From Prochlorococcus marinus (lineage in GTDB: Bacteria; Cyanobacteriota; Cyanobacteriia; PCC-6307; Cyanobiaceae): a stretch of DNA of 64,000 nucleotides. Positions 55,881-63,947 of the stretch are shown in pieces; the first letter of the stretch is position 1; each line of letters begins with the position of its first letter. The stretch covers positions 124,001-188,000 of the forward strand of contig NZ_CVSW01000010.1 of NCBI RefSeq assembly GCF_001180265.1. The letters run 5' to 3'. The notes beneath the pieces are model-generated. The model was not told the origin of the DNA. It did no database searches and saw nothing but the letters and a program-made list of their open reading frames with translations. The position numbers and the translations under genes are program-made.

Positions 55881-56744
55881 ATGAAAAAAACAAGAAAGAA
55901 TATTTCGTCAAGAGTTAATAATTTTAAAAACCTGAATTTAATTATAAATTCTGATTCTTATAAATTGGCTCACGAAGATATTGGTTTACTTAGCAGAAAT
56001 GAAATGCGTGGAGTCAGAATGCTTCTTGAAATTACTAAGCCAGATTTAATCCTTGAAGAAAATAAAATTCTTTCAACCATAATTATATTTGGAGGCGCAA
56101 GCATTACGGAAGAGTCAAATACAAAAAAGAAAATTAATAATATAAAACAGTTAATTAAAAACAATCCTAAATCAATAATTCTAAAACGAAATTTAAATAG
56201 ATTAGAAAATTTGCTACTAATGAGTCACTACTATCAATCCGCAAAGGAGTTTTCAAAACTTGCTTCAGTAAGTAATCAAAATAAAAACTGTAATTCTCAT
56301 GTAATTGTTACAGGTGGGGGGCCAGGCATTATGGAAGCTGCTAATAGAGGTGCATTTGAAGCAAATTGTAAATCTATAGGTTTAAATATCAGTCTCCCTA
56401 ATGAACAAATCCCAAATGCTTTTATAACTCCAGGTCTTTGCTTTAAATTTAATTATTTTGCATTAAGAAAGGTCCATTTTGTTATGCGATCAGTAGCTGC
56501 TGTATTTTTTCCTGGAGGTTTTGGAACACTAGATGAATTATTTGAACTATTGACACTTTGTCAAACAGGCATGAAAGCTAAAATCCCAATCTTACTTTTT
56601 GGCAGAGAGTATTGGAATAAGATAATTAACTTCGAATATCTAGCTGATCTTGGATTAATTGCAGATGAAGACTTAAATCTTTTCCAATATGCAGACACCG
56701 CATCAGAAGCATGGGAAATTATCAAATCATCACAAATTAGCTAA
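55881..56744 (+). CDS. LOG/TIGR00730 family nucleotide-binding protein
   Basis: The 287-residue protein from the ATG at 55881 has the motif pair VTGGGPGIMEAANRGAFEA and FFPGGFGTLDELFELLTL of LOG-type phosphoribohydrolases ('lysine decarboxylase' family), which cleave nucleoside 5'-monophosphates. An N-terminal extension of about 90 residues is unusual but known in the longer bacterial class. It follows the cupin gene by one base, so they are coupled. Confidence 0.85.
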   Translation: MKKTRKNISSRVNNFKNLNLIINSDSYKLAHEDIGLLSRNEMRGVRMLLEITKPDLILEENKILSTIIIFGGASITEESNTKKKINNIKQLIKNNPKSIILKRNLNRLENLLLMSHYYQSAKEFSKLASVSNQNKNCNSHVIVTGGGPGIMEAANRGAFEANCKSIGLNISLPNEQIPNAFITPGLCFKFNYFALRKVHFVMRSVAAVFFPGGFGTLDELFELLTLCQTGMKAKIPILLFGREYWNKIINFEYLADLGLIADEDLNLFQYADTASEAWEIIKSSQIS

Positions 56745-56832
56745 GAAAATCTAAATCTCTTCTATTAAGTATTTTTTACGATGTTTTTTTTTAAGATTCT
56801 GATTTGAATTAGGAAAGGGTATAAATGTTCCT

Positions 56833-56940
56833 ATGGAAAAATCATTTTTAAATTTTATTTATTGGATCCTATTAAAAACAGCTGAAAGTTACTATGGGGA
56901 TTCATTAAAAACTGAAGTACCATATACGCCTTACTTTTAG
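56833..56940 (+). CDS. small protein of the MEKxxxNFxYW family (35 aa)
   Basis: MEKSFLNFIYWILLKTAES followed by YYGDS and a short proline-rich end. It shares its first 24 residues in pattern with the protein at 52665-52796. The function is unknown. Confidence 0.55.
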   Translation: MEKSFLNFIYWILLKTAESYYGDSLKTEVPYTPYF

Positions 56941-57029
56941 ATTTGGTAGATCATAACTTTTAATATTAGATCTTTAGTTTTAGAGTTATTAGTTTGGAAT
57001 TAATTTATCAAAAAATACAATATGGGTAA

Positions 57030-57338
57030 TTAGCTCCTTCTTACCCAATCAGGAGATCCACTAAACCAATCAGCAAGATCATCATTTTTGGGATCGAAAT
57101 GATTTTCAGTTTCTAAACCATCAAGGCCAAGATTCTGGATTAGTCCATTTATTCCATCTGATTTTTGTTTGCCATACCTCCTCAAGCTGTTAGCCTTCTT
57201 TAGCCATGTCCATATAGTTGAATTATGTTTTGCAAACTTTTCTACGTAAATTCTTTCTTCCAATGCAACAGGTTCATCCAGTGAAATCCTCTTTACAATA
57301 TCCTTAATTTTTAAACGAGTCTTGTTGGTTAGGAACAT
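57030..57338 (-). CDS. hypothetical protein (102 aa)
   Basis: The soluble protein has an N-terminal helical part (TRLKIKDIVKRISLDEPVALEERIYVEKFA) and ends in a region FDPKNDDLADWFSGSPDWVRRS. The C-terminus looks like a short conserved domain of cyanobacterial or phage proteins, but I cannot name it. Confidence 0.62.
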   Translation of the reverse strand: MFLTNKTRLKIKDIVKRISLDEPVALEERIYVEKFAKHNSTIWTWLKKANSLRRYGKQKSDGINGLIQNLGLDGLETENHFDPKNDDLADWFSGSPDWVRRS

Positions 57339-57587
57339 ATTTATAAAAGAAGTTAATGTTTTATAAAAGTTTTTTTTATGAATGTCTTGTCAATCTTTAT
57401 TTCAAGAAAAAATACTTTTTAGGGGCTTTTCAAGTACAAATATATGTGTTCAGCAACAGCCTCTTTAAATTGGTAAAAAAGACTACTTAATTCGATTTGC
57501 ATAACTTATATAAAATCAACTACTTCATAAGTTTATCTACACAATTTAAGATTTAATTTATAAAATTGAATCAGGAAAATTTACATT

Positions 57588-57604
57588 AGCAATAGATCTA
57601 AACT
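57588..57604 (+). promoter_or_regulatory. shared promoter-like box, site 3
   Basis: AGCAATAGATCTAAACT ends at 57604, 28 bases before an ATG that opens only 12 codons; the acyltransferase start lies 76 bases away, with a second TAAGAT at 57650-57655. Confidence 0.4.
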
Positions 57605-57679
57605 TAGAGGGTTCAAGTTGGAGCTTTTGCTGATGAAAAGTGAACCTGATAAGATAAATAATTATTATTAAACTTTTTG

Positions 57680-58225
57680 ATGTCAATAGATATCAAAGAA
57701 AATAAATTATCTATAAAAAGTCGCTACCGTCCTGAGATTGATGGTTTGAGGGCATTTGCGGTAGTCGCTGTAATAATCAATCACTTCAATAAAGAAATAT
57801 TGCCTGGTGGATATCTTGCTGTTGATATATTTTTTGTTATTTCAGGATTCGTCATAACATCATCTCTTTATCAAAGACCAAGCAAAAACTTCAAGGATTT
57901 CATTAGCGGATTTTATGAAAGAAGAATCAAGAGATTAGTCCCAGCATTATCAATTTTTGTCCTAATCACGAGTATTCTGATCTGTTTATTCGATGCAAAC
58001 CCTGGCTTTTCTTTAAGAACTGGTTTGGCCTCGCTATTTGGATTATCTAATCTTTATCTCCTAAACGAATCAACAAACTACTTTGCCCAGTCAACAGACC
58101 TCAATGTATTTGCACACACTTGGTCTCTTGGAGTTGAAGAGCAATTCTACTTCCTATTCCCTTTCGTAATTTGGTTCTCTGGTTTTGGGAACAACACAAA
58201 AATGGTGTCCGTAATCTTTTTCTAA
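57680..58225 (+). CDS. acyltransferase 3 (OafA/YrhL type), N-terminal part before a frameshift
   Basis: This frame carries the start of an integral membrane O-acyltransferase: YRPEIDGLRAFAVVAVIINHF with the catalytic His, GGYLAVDIFFVISGFVI, then SLGVEEQFYFLFPFVIWF. It stops at 58225 after an A-run at 58198-58202. The missing C-terminal half is in the next frame. With one more A the two join into a protein of about 677 residues that would acetylate surface polysaccharide. Confidence 0.8.
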   Translation: MSIDIKENKLSIKSRYRPEIDGLRAFAVVAVIINHFNKEILPGGYLAVDIFFVISGFVITSSLYQRPSKNFKDFISGFYERRIKRLVPALSIFVLITSILICLFDANPGFSLRTGLASLFGLSNLYLLNESTNYFAQSTDLNVFAHTWSLGVEEQFYFLFPFVIWFSGFGNNTKMVSVIFF

Positions 58226-59712
58226 TATTAGGGGCACTTACTGTTGCTTCGCTAATTGGATTTCTCTGCCTCTATAAAACTAACCAAATAGCATCATATT
58301 TTTTTATGCCAACAAGATTCTGGGAAATGGCATCAGGTAGTCTAATTTTTATACTATTTCAAAAGCGAGCATCCATCGAAAAAATCCTTGAGAAAGTGCC
58401 ACCGCTTTTAATACTGATATTGATAATAGTTGTCATGTATATACCCATTTCCTTCGTTAGAGAATCAACGATAGCAGTGGTTATTCTTTCAGCGCTACTT
58501 ATAGCTTCGTTGAAGAGAAAAACAATCTCATCCGCATTATTCACTAATCCTAGAGTCGTTTATGTTGGTCTCATTTCTTATTCTCTTTACCTATGGCACT
58601 GGGGTATTCTTTCAATCAGTCGTTGGACAATTGGTATCCACTGGTGGACTATTCCTTTCCAAATTACACTAATTTTTGGTATTGCAGCTGCTTCATATCG
58701 ATATTTAGAAACACCATTTCGTAGAGGCAACTTTTTTAGAAAGCGATGGCACACTTTTACAGTTGGTATAGGGGTTTTAATTTGTATTGCAGGAGGCCTA
58801 TTTACAATCGGGGAACCTCTTAAAGGAAAAATATTTATGGGGAAAAAGATTACTCCTTTTCCACATAATGATAACTTAACTTTTGGTGATAAATGTCATG
58901 AACAATTTACACAAGCTGGATGTTATTTCTTTGATAATAAAAGTAACAAAACAATATGGATATTAGGAGATAGTCATGCAAAAGCGCTTTATTTATTTGG
59001 CGAAAATTTAGCAAAATCTCTTAGGATGAATTTGAAATTATATACAGGAAGTGGAACTCCTTTCCCCCCAGTGGGACACTACCGAAATAATAATAAATAC
59101 AAAGACCTACAAGCATTAAGTGATTTCGAGTTTGTAGAAAAAGAGCTAAATAGAAAAGTAAAAGTTGGAGATATAATTTTCATAGCAATGAGGCTTCCTT
59201 ATCATTTCAGGGGGACTTACTACGAATTTCCATCTTCAGATTTTAAATTTATCAATAAAGATGGGTCTTTTGGTTCTCAAGAAAACTATTTCGACAACTG
59301 GATCTCTTCGTTGGAAAATTTTGCAAATATTGCAAATAAACAAAATGCAAAAATCATCATTCAAACTCCTACTCCCGAGTGGGTAAAAGAAAAAAATAAA
59401 CTTTGTTCAACCCAAAATAAACAATGGTTTAATTCAATGAATCCAAGAGACTGTCAAATCAAAAGTGATTTTTTTATTAACGAAAAAACAGGAATTTATA
59501 GAAATTTATTTAAAAAATTATATAAATTATCAATTACTAATCAAAATATATATCTTTTTGATACGTATAAATTTGTTTGTCCAGAGAGTACATGCAGTTT
59601 TTCTAAAGACGGTAAAGATATTTATCGAGATGATGACCATATTTCATACGAATGGGCTAGAGATGAACTAGCCCCTGAGATTTATAAATTTATCAAAACA
59701 ATTAATTATTAG
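58171..59712 (+). CDS. acyltransferase C-terminal helices plus SGNH domain, after a frameshift
   Basis: The frame continues the helices of the acyltransferase (ASYFFMPTRFWEMASGSLIF, YVGLISYSLYLWHWGILSISR) and then has an SGNH hydrolase-like domain from about residue 260: IWILGDSHAKALY and, near the end, DDHISYEWARDEL with the catalytic Asp/His. SGNH-fused OafA enzymes add acetyl groups to O-antigen or capsule. The true start of this part is the N-terminal frame; the ATG at 58171 is not the natural one. Confidence 0.8.
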   Translation: MVLWFWEQHKNGVRNLFLILGALTVASLIGFLCLYKTNQIASYFFMPTRFWEMASGSLIFILFQKRASIEKILEKVPPLLILILIIVVMYIPISFVRESTIAVVILSALLIASLKRKTISSALFTNPRVVYVGLISYSLYLWHWGILSISRWTIGIHWWTIPFQITLIFGIAAASYRYLETPFRRGNFFRKRWHTFTVGIGVLICIAGGLFTIGEPLKGKIFMGKKITPFPHNDNLTFGDKCHEQFTQAGCYFFDNKSNKTIWILGDSHAKALYLFGENLAKSLRMNLKLYTGSGTPFPPVGHYRNNNKYKDLQALSDFEFVEKELNRKVKVGDIIFIAMRLPYHFRGTYYEFPSSDFKFINKDGSFGSQENYFDNWISSLENFANIANKQNAKIIIQTPTPEWVKEKNKLCSTQNKQWFNSMNPRDCQIKSDFFINEKTGIYRNLFKKLYKLSITNQNIYLFDTYKFVCPESTCSFSKDGKDIYRDDDHISYEWARDELAPEIYKFIKTINY

Positions 59713-59767
59713 TTAAGGAATCTATATTTTTTTACTCAAACTTTTAAAAAAATTTAGAACATAAAAA

Positions 59768-59930
59768 ACTATCCCCCATACCACTCTGCACTTTCCTAAA
59801 TAAATAATTTGATGGATAATAAATTTATATTCAAAGAAGATTTTCAAACTTTACTCAAACCATATATTCTCGCCGAGATCCCTTCCCTCAACAGGAAATT
59901 AGCTACTGACTAATGAACCATATAACAGTA
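59768..59930. repeat. imperfect intergenic duplication, copy 1
   Basis: The block shares CTTTCCTAAATA, then exactly 20 bases later GATGGATAATAAA, and about 64 bases on GAGATCCC with the block at 62386-62530. Inside, an ATG at 59812 opens 33 codons (MDNKFIFKEDFQTLLKPYI), possibly the remnant of a gene. Confidence 0.5.
59812..59913 (+). CDS. possible small protein in duplication copy 1 (33 aa)
   Basis: The short frame MDNKFIFKEDFQTLLKPYIL-AEIPSLNRKLATD matches a broken version in copy 2 (MDNKLIQKVW...). Low support; it may be a decayed gene. Confidence 0.32.
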   Translation: MDNKFIFKEDFQTLLKPYILAEIPSLNRKLATD

Positions 59931-59993
59931 GTCATAATAAAGGATTTTCAAAACCTTTAAAAATGTTAACTAAGTTCACGATTTTTGAGGTTC

Positions 59994-60032
59994 AAAAAGC
60001 ATTAAAAAATCAGCTTTAGAAATGCTTTTTTT
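59994..60032. terminator. bidirectional terminator between duplication and porin
   Basis: AAAAAGCATT pairs with AATGCTTTTT over an 17-base loop, with T-runs on both strands. It ends the porin transcript (minus strand) and probably any plus-strand one. Confidence 0.8.
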
Positions 60033-60046
60033 AATAAACTAAAAAA

Positions 60047-61339
60047 CTAGAACCTAAAAATAGTTTCAAAAGCATAGACTGTTTCATCAGATAAAAGCCA
60101 ATCATCACCCGTACCGCCGTTTTTGATGGTTGTTCCATTACCATCGTCATATTCTGATTCAACTAAATACATTCCTGCCTTTACACTGATCGCATCATTA
60201 ACATCTCGGGTGTAATAAAATTCAAAAGCATTTCCTAGATGATCTACAGTTCCATTGGTATTAAGGAAATTCATACTTTTCCAAGCACCGCTTATTCTAT
60301 TATTTTCATTTAATTCATAATCCATGGATAATGTGGAATAAGTGAATTCAGGAGAGTCTAATCCTATATCTGCATCAATGACCTCTATTCCAAGATTTGC
60401 AGTAAGTTTATCTTTAAGTATCCAATATCCTCCAGCTGACCAAGTTGTTAATTGCAGTTCATTTACCCCATAATAATTCATATAGTATTGAGCAGTTTTA
60501 TCATCAAGATCCCAAATTTCATCAAATTTTGTAAATATAATTCCTCCACCAAAATTCTCTGCATCATAACCTGCCATTACGGTTCCCATATCAGCACTCT
60601 CTTTGGTAAAAACACCAGTAGTATTTCCAGTCACTGATAATAAATTTGCACCTACATTAAATCCATTTTCAAAGACTCTAGCTATAGAAATACCTGTACC
60701 TTTTAGTCCTGGTAATGTCCAAAGATTATTTCCAGAAGCATTTCCTGATAGATAAAAAGCATCAGAATATTTAGTTGTTGTTGTTGCTACCAGATCATCT
60801 TGTGCAAGTAATGGACCAACAGCAACATCCCATTCTTTAAATGGGAAAGAATAATAAATCGAAGAAACTGATAATTGATCGCTATTTGTAACAACATTGG
60901 TACTATCTAGCAATAGTAACCCAGATGAATTACCAGCCTCTATTCCGACAAATAAATTATCGTCTCCGTTAAAGCTTGTACTTAAATCAATATCATATGA
61001 ATAGTGAGTATTTATCGCCTCCGAAGTTTCAGTGTAAACGGGATCATGATTTCTAAGTCCCCCGATTACAAATGAAGCAGAACCACTTATAGTTGTTGTT
61101 TCAGAAAAAGAACCAGTTTCAAATAGATTAATTGGCGCTTTTATACTTTTATTAAAAATATTTCTTTTTGCAAATTCTTGATTTGAAAAATTCTTGCTAT
61201 TAAATCTTTTTTTAAAAGATGAGTTCTTTCGGGCATAAAAATTGATCTCATCAAGATTTATCTCAGATTCTGCTGCAGTCACTGGTGTAAGTAGACCCAA
61301 TAAAGCTTGAGTAATTAGTAAGCTTTTAAAAAGTTTCAT
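60047..61339 (-). CDS. outer-membrane porin
   Basis: The 430-residue protein has a signal peptide (KLFKSLLITQALLGLLTPVTAAES), a Ser/Asn-rich linker, and a long region of alternating beta-strands ending in the outer-membrane signature FETIFRF with terminal Phe. It resembles cyanobacterial Som/OprB-type porins but lacks a clear S-layer homology domain between signal peptide and barrel. Many Asp/Thr loops suggest small polar solutes or ions. It is terminated by the hairpin at 59994. Confidence 0.85.
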   Translation of the reverse strand: MKLFKSLLITQALLGLLTPVTAAESEINLDEINFYARKNSSFKKRFNSKNFSNQEFAKRNIFNKSIKAPINLFETGSFSETTTISGSASFVIGGLRNHDPVYTETSEAINTHYSYDIDLSTSFNGDDNLFVGIEAGNSSGLLLLDSTNVVTNSDQLSVSSIYYSFPFKEWDVAVGPLLAQDDLVATTTTKYSDAFYLSGNASGNNLWTLPGLKGTGISIARVFENGFNVGANLLSVTGNTTGVFTKESADMGTVMAGYDAENFGGGIIFTKFDEIWDLDDKTAQYYMNYYGVNELQLTTWSAGGYWILKDKLTANLGIEVIDADIGLDSPEFTYSTLSMDYELNENNRISGAWKSMNFLNTNGTVDHLGNAFEFYYTRDVNDAISVKAGMYLVESEYDDGNGTTIKNGGTGDDWLLSDETVYAFETIFRF

Positions 61340-61427
61340 AAATTTCCTAACACGAAATTTTACGAATTAACTTAACATTTTTTACATTGATTTCCAGAGA
61401 ATAGTTTGATTTACTAATAACAGCTAA

Positions 61428-61628
61428 CTTACTTATACTTTTCAAAATAGAAAATTTAATGAAAATAACAATCTAGAGCTTATAGACAATTTCTTATTAG
61501 ATAAAAGATTTATGAGAGAACTTGAAGATGAATAAAAATATGATGCTGCTTAATTAGATAAAGTACCTATTCTTTCCTATTTATTTAAAGGTTATTCTTT
61601 TGAGCAAATAACAGGATTAAAACAATGA
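61428..61628 (+). pseudogene. decayed small gene with two in-frame stops
   Basis: One frame reads NLELIDNFLLDKRFMRELEDE, stop (61533), KYDAA, stop (61551), then LDKVPILSYLFKGYSFEQITGLKQ, ending at 61628 in an ATGA overlap with the next gene. The pieces look like one helical protein. No start is left. The overlap implies it was once translated together with the next gene. Confidence 0.4.
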
Positions 61629-61747
61629 TGAAACTTGCAATCATTTTTTTACCAATTTTATTTGCAGTTATTTGGGCTGCTTTTATAGGTTTAAGAATAA
61701 ATAAAGTAGAAACTAGAGAGGGAAAAAGAAAATTAATTAATTACTAA
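61625..61747 (+). CDS. small single-span membrane protein (40 aa)
   Basis: ATGATG starts a frame with one helix (LAIIFLPILFAVIWAAFIGL) and a basic tail (RINKVETREGKRKLINY). Its start overlaps the decayed gene's stop. The function is unknown. Confidence 0.55.
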   Translation: MMKLAIIFLPILFAVIWAAFIGLRINKVETREGKRKLINY

Positions 61748-61753
61748 TTGATT

Positions 61754-61770
61754 GAAAGTCGATCTAAAAT
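61754..61770 (+). promoter_or_regulatory. shared promoter-like box, site 4
   Basis: GAAAGTCGATCTAAAAT ends at 61770, 25 bases before the ATG at 61795, after a TTGA at 61751. Confidence 0.5.
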
Positions 61771-61794
61771 AAGTAGCAATTAGCTCCTTTATTT

Positions 61795-62190
61795 ATGAAG
61801 TTAAAAAATATTTTAAAAACTACTGGGGCACTTCATATTTTATTGGGATTATTAATTATTTTCCTACTGATTTTTTCTGTGGAAACTATTGCAGGCAAAG
61901 CTTCAACTGAAACATTGCTTCTTGTTAGAGGTACTGCAGATGTTGTGGCAGCTAGTAATTTAGGAATTGGTTGTTTATTGATTATTAGTAGTTCTATAAG
62001 AGATAAAGCCTCTTTAAGAAAAGTTTTATCAGGTGAATTAGCTTTGATGTTTTGTTTTTTAGCAGTAGCTCTATTCAATACTTTTAACGCTGGGACAATT
62101 GTTGATGGAGGACCTCCTCCGCCTTTTTGGATTGTTTTAATAGTGAATCCTCTTTTATGTATTTATGGATTAGTTAACAATAAAAATTGA
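61795..62190 (+). CDS. four-helix membrane protein (131 aa)
   Basis: Four hydrophobic helices are separated by short loops: TTGALHILLGLLIIFLLIFSV, LVRGTADVVAASNLGIGCLLII, LALMFCFLAVALFNTF and WIVLIVNPLLCIYGLV. A PPPPFW turn precedes the last helix. It resembles DUF4345-like small membrane proteins. A promoter-like box lies 25 bases upstream, without a Shine-Dalgarno site. Confidence 0.7.
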   Translation: MKLKNILKTTGALHILLGLLIIFLLIFSVETIAGKASTETLLLVRGTADVVAASNLGIGCLLIISSSIRDKASLRKVLSGELALMFCFLAVALFNTFNAGTIVDGGPPPPFWIVLIVNPLLCIYGLVNNKN

Positions 62191-62336
62191 AACTCCAACT
62201 CCTCCCACCACTTTTCAAACTATTCAATAAAAGCAGTTTTTTTAAATCACTGAAACAAAATACCTGCCCTGTATTAGATGCTGAAAAGATAAAAAAACAA
62301 GAACAGAAAGAAGCTATTGATAAGTTAAATCCATAA
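62187..62336 (+). CDS. small hypothetical protein (49 aa), TTG start
   Basis: The TTG overlaps the stop of the four-helix gene. The protein has an amphipathic N-terminus (MKLQLLPPLFKLFNKSSFF) and a charged helical end (DAEKIKKQEQKEAIDKL). It is probably coupled to the previous gene. The function is unknown. Confidence 0.45.
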   Translation: MKLQLLPPLFKLFNKSSFFKSLKQNTCPVLDAEKIKKQEQKEAIDKLNP

Positions 62337-62385
62337 AATTTCAACAGAAATATCTTAGGTCATATTTAAAGATGTATAACGATCG

Positions 62386-62530
62386 TATGTCCCCTATACC
62401 ATCCATTGCTTTCCTAAATAGGAACTTTGATGGATAATAAACTTATACAAAAAGTTTGGAGAAAACGTCATCCAAGCTTAAAAAATTGCTGAGATCCCCT
62501 GATATGAACGAAGAAAAGTTTTGGCTAATG
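62386..62530. repeat. imperfect intergenic duplication, copy 2
   Basis: It matches copy 1 at 59768-59930 (CTTTCCTAAATA at 62409-62420, GATGGATAATAAA at 62429-62441, GAGATCCCC at 62491). The frame opened by its ATG at 62430 stops after 20 codons, so this copy is more decayed. Confidence 0.5.
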
Positions 62531-62623
62531 AAATAGGAGCAAGATGCATTTTACTAGTCATATCAAGGGTTTTATTTTTTATCAAAAATTCTATTCGAAC
62601 CTCATTCGAACTTTTTATTGATT

Positions 62624-62640
62624 GACAGGCGATCTAAGAT
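62624..62640 (+). promoter_or_regulatory. shared promoter-like box, site 5
   Basis: GACAGGCGATCTAAGAT ends at 62640, 23 bases before the ATG at 62663; TTGACA begins at 62622 and the leader ends CCCTTTTTTT. Confidence 0.55.
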
Positions 62641-62662
62641 GGAGGAATAAAACCCTTTTTTT

Positions 62663-62923
62663 ATGAATACCTTAATAGTTTCTACTTTTGATTGTTCTTT
62701 TGAAGATTTTGATAAATTTGTAGCCGATTTCCATGAAAAGGAGGGACATAAATATGTCGAAGAATATGAACTCATCAAGGTAAATGAACATAAAAGTCAC
62801 TTAATACTTGAAGTTAAAGATTTAGAAGGATTTGCTGCTGCTACAAGTACTCCAGAGATGAAAGATTGGGACAAAGAAAATGGTTATAAAGATATTTGCT
62901 ATTCACTAACTCCAGTTGAATAA
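62663..62923 (+). CDS. small alpha/beta hypothetical protein (86 aa)
   Basis: The protein follows a strand-helix pattern typical of dimeric ferredoxin-like (stress-response barrel) domains: NTLIVSTFDCSFEDFDKFVADFHEKEG, then HLILEVKDLEGFAAATSTPEMKDW. DUF3764-like proteins of marine cyanobacteria have a similar outline, but the match is not certain. A promoter-like box lies 23 bases upstream and the leader is T-rich. Confidence 0.65.
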   Translation: MNTLIVSTFDCSFEDFDKFVADFHEKEGHKYVEEYELIKVNEHKSHLILEVKDLEGFAAATSTPEMKDWDKENGYKDICYSLTPVE

Positions 62924-63314
62924 ATTGAAAGGCTTACTACTTGCACTTCTATTATTTTCTAGTCCTGTCTTTGCAGAAAAATATACGATTTATACAACCG
63001 AAAGACCTCCTAGTTCTTGGTCAGGAATAATTGATTCTGAAGGATATTTTTATTGGTTCACTAATGCTTATCCTCCTGCCCTAAAACATAAGTGCGATAT
63101 TCTTTCTCAAGGATGTTGGATCAAGACTAATGAAAAAGCAGAAATTATAAGTAAAGACATCATCAAAGTTAATAGATATGGGACTGAAAGATACTTCTGT
63201 TCAGAAGATCATATACAAGCTGTAAATAAAGCCAACCCTAAACCTACATATCTTCGACACAGTTCTTTAGATTATGGATATGGAAATTGCACTAAAGATG
63301 GTTGGGTAAGATAA
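62916..63314 (+). CDS. exported Cys-containing hypothetical protein (132 aa), TTG start
   Basis: A signal peptide (KLKGLLLALLLFSSPVFA) precedes a domain with four Cys (HKCDILSQGCW, YFCSEDH, GNCTKD) that are likely disulfide-bonded in the periplasm. The TTG at 62916 overlaps the previous gene by eight bases. The family is not recognised. Confidence 0.68.
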   Translation: MNKLKGLLLALLLFSSPVFAEKYTIYTTERPPSSWSGIIDSEGYFYWFTNAYPPALKHKCDILSQGCWIKTNEKAEIISKDIIKVNRYGTERYFCSEDHIQAVNKANPKPTYLRHSSLDYGYGNCTKDGWVR

Positions 63315-63337
63315 CGAAAAGTATGGTCGATTAAATT

Positions 63338-63871
63338 ATGAAACACTTATTACTTGCAACTATTTTTCTAGGCTTAATTCCTTCAGCGAATGCAACAGAT
63401 ACTTGTAATTTTGTTAGTGAATACTATCCAGATGTAGTTATTGAAATTGAAAATGATGAAAAAAAATTTGGTGGATTTGGAATAATAAAATATAAAAATG
63501 AGCCAATGTTGGATTTTGCTACTGGTCTCAGTAATGGATATGGAGGTCAATATTATGTCATCAGAAAACTTGCAAAGAATATTGCATATGAAGATGACAA
63601 AAAGTCTATAGCTTCTGGGAAAGTAGTTGGCATGATTGGTACTCAAACAAGGACTACACCATTAGATAAAAGGCAGTCTGGACAAAAAAGAATAATGTTT
63701 CCAAATTTTGGTACTGGATATTACTATTCATTATCTAATTACTTTGAGCCTGAAAAAGATGGGCGTTTTGCCGGGAGAACAAAAGCTATGAGTGCAATTC
63801 TTGGAGCATCTGAAGGCTTTTTTATACCTGACAAAATATGCGAAAGATTTATTTTTTATGGATGGGATTAG
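63338..63871 (+). CDS. exported hypothetical protein (177 aa)
   Basis: A signal peptide (KHLLLATIFLGLIPSANA) precedes DTCNFVSEYYPDVVIEI, a soluble domain rich in Gly and aromatic residues (SNGYGGQYYVI, FGTGYYYSLSNYFEPE), and a last Cys (DKICERF). The two Cys may pair. It lies 23 bases after the previous exported protein and is probably in the same operon. Confidence 0.68.
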   Translation: MKHLLLATIFLGLIPSANATDTCNFVSEYYPDVVIEIENDEKKFGGFGIIKYKNEPMLDFATGLSNGYGGQYYVIRKLAKNIAYEDDKKSIASGKVVGMIGTQTRTTPLDKRQSGQKRIMFPNFGTGYYYSLSNYFEPEKDGRFAGRTKAMSAILGASEGFFIPDKICERFIFYGWD

Positions 63872-63906
63872 TAAATTATTTCTAAATTCAAAGAACTTTT
63901 ACTAAT

Positions 63907-63924
63907 TGACATTCTATTTAAGAT
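63907..63924 (+). promoter_or_regulatory. shared promoter-like box, site 6
   Basis: GACATTCTATTTAAGAT ends at 63924, 24 bases before the ATG at 63948; TTGACA begins at 63906 and the leader ends ACTTTCTTTTTT. Confidence 0.5.
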
Positions 63925-63947
63925 AGAGTTATAAAACTTTCTTTTTT

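Noticed and set aside
57633..57671. 12-codon frame after promoter-like site 3
   Set aside because: Too short to support; it may only be leader sequence of the acyltransferase mRNA.
58171..58173. ATG at 58171 as the start of an independent acyltransferase
   Set aside because: It lies within the upstream frame and lacks the N-terminal catalytic His; a frameshifted single gene explains both frames better.
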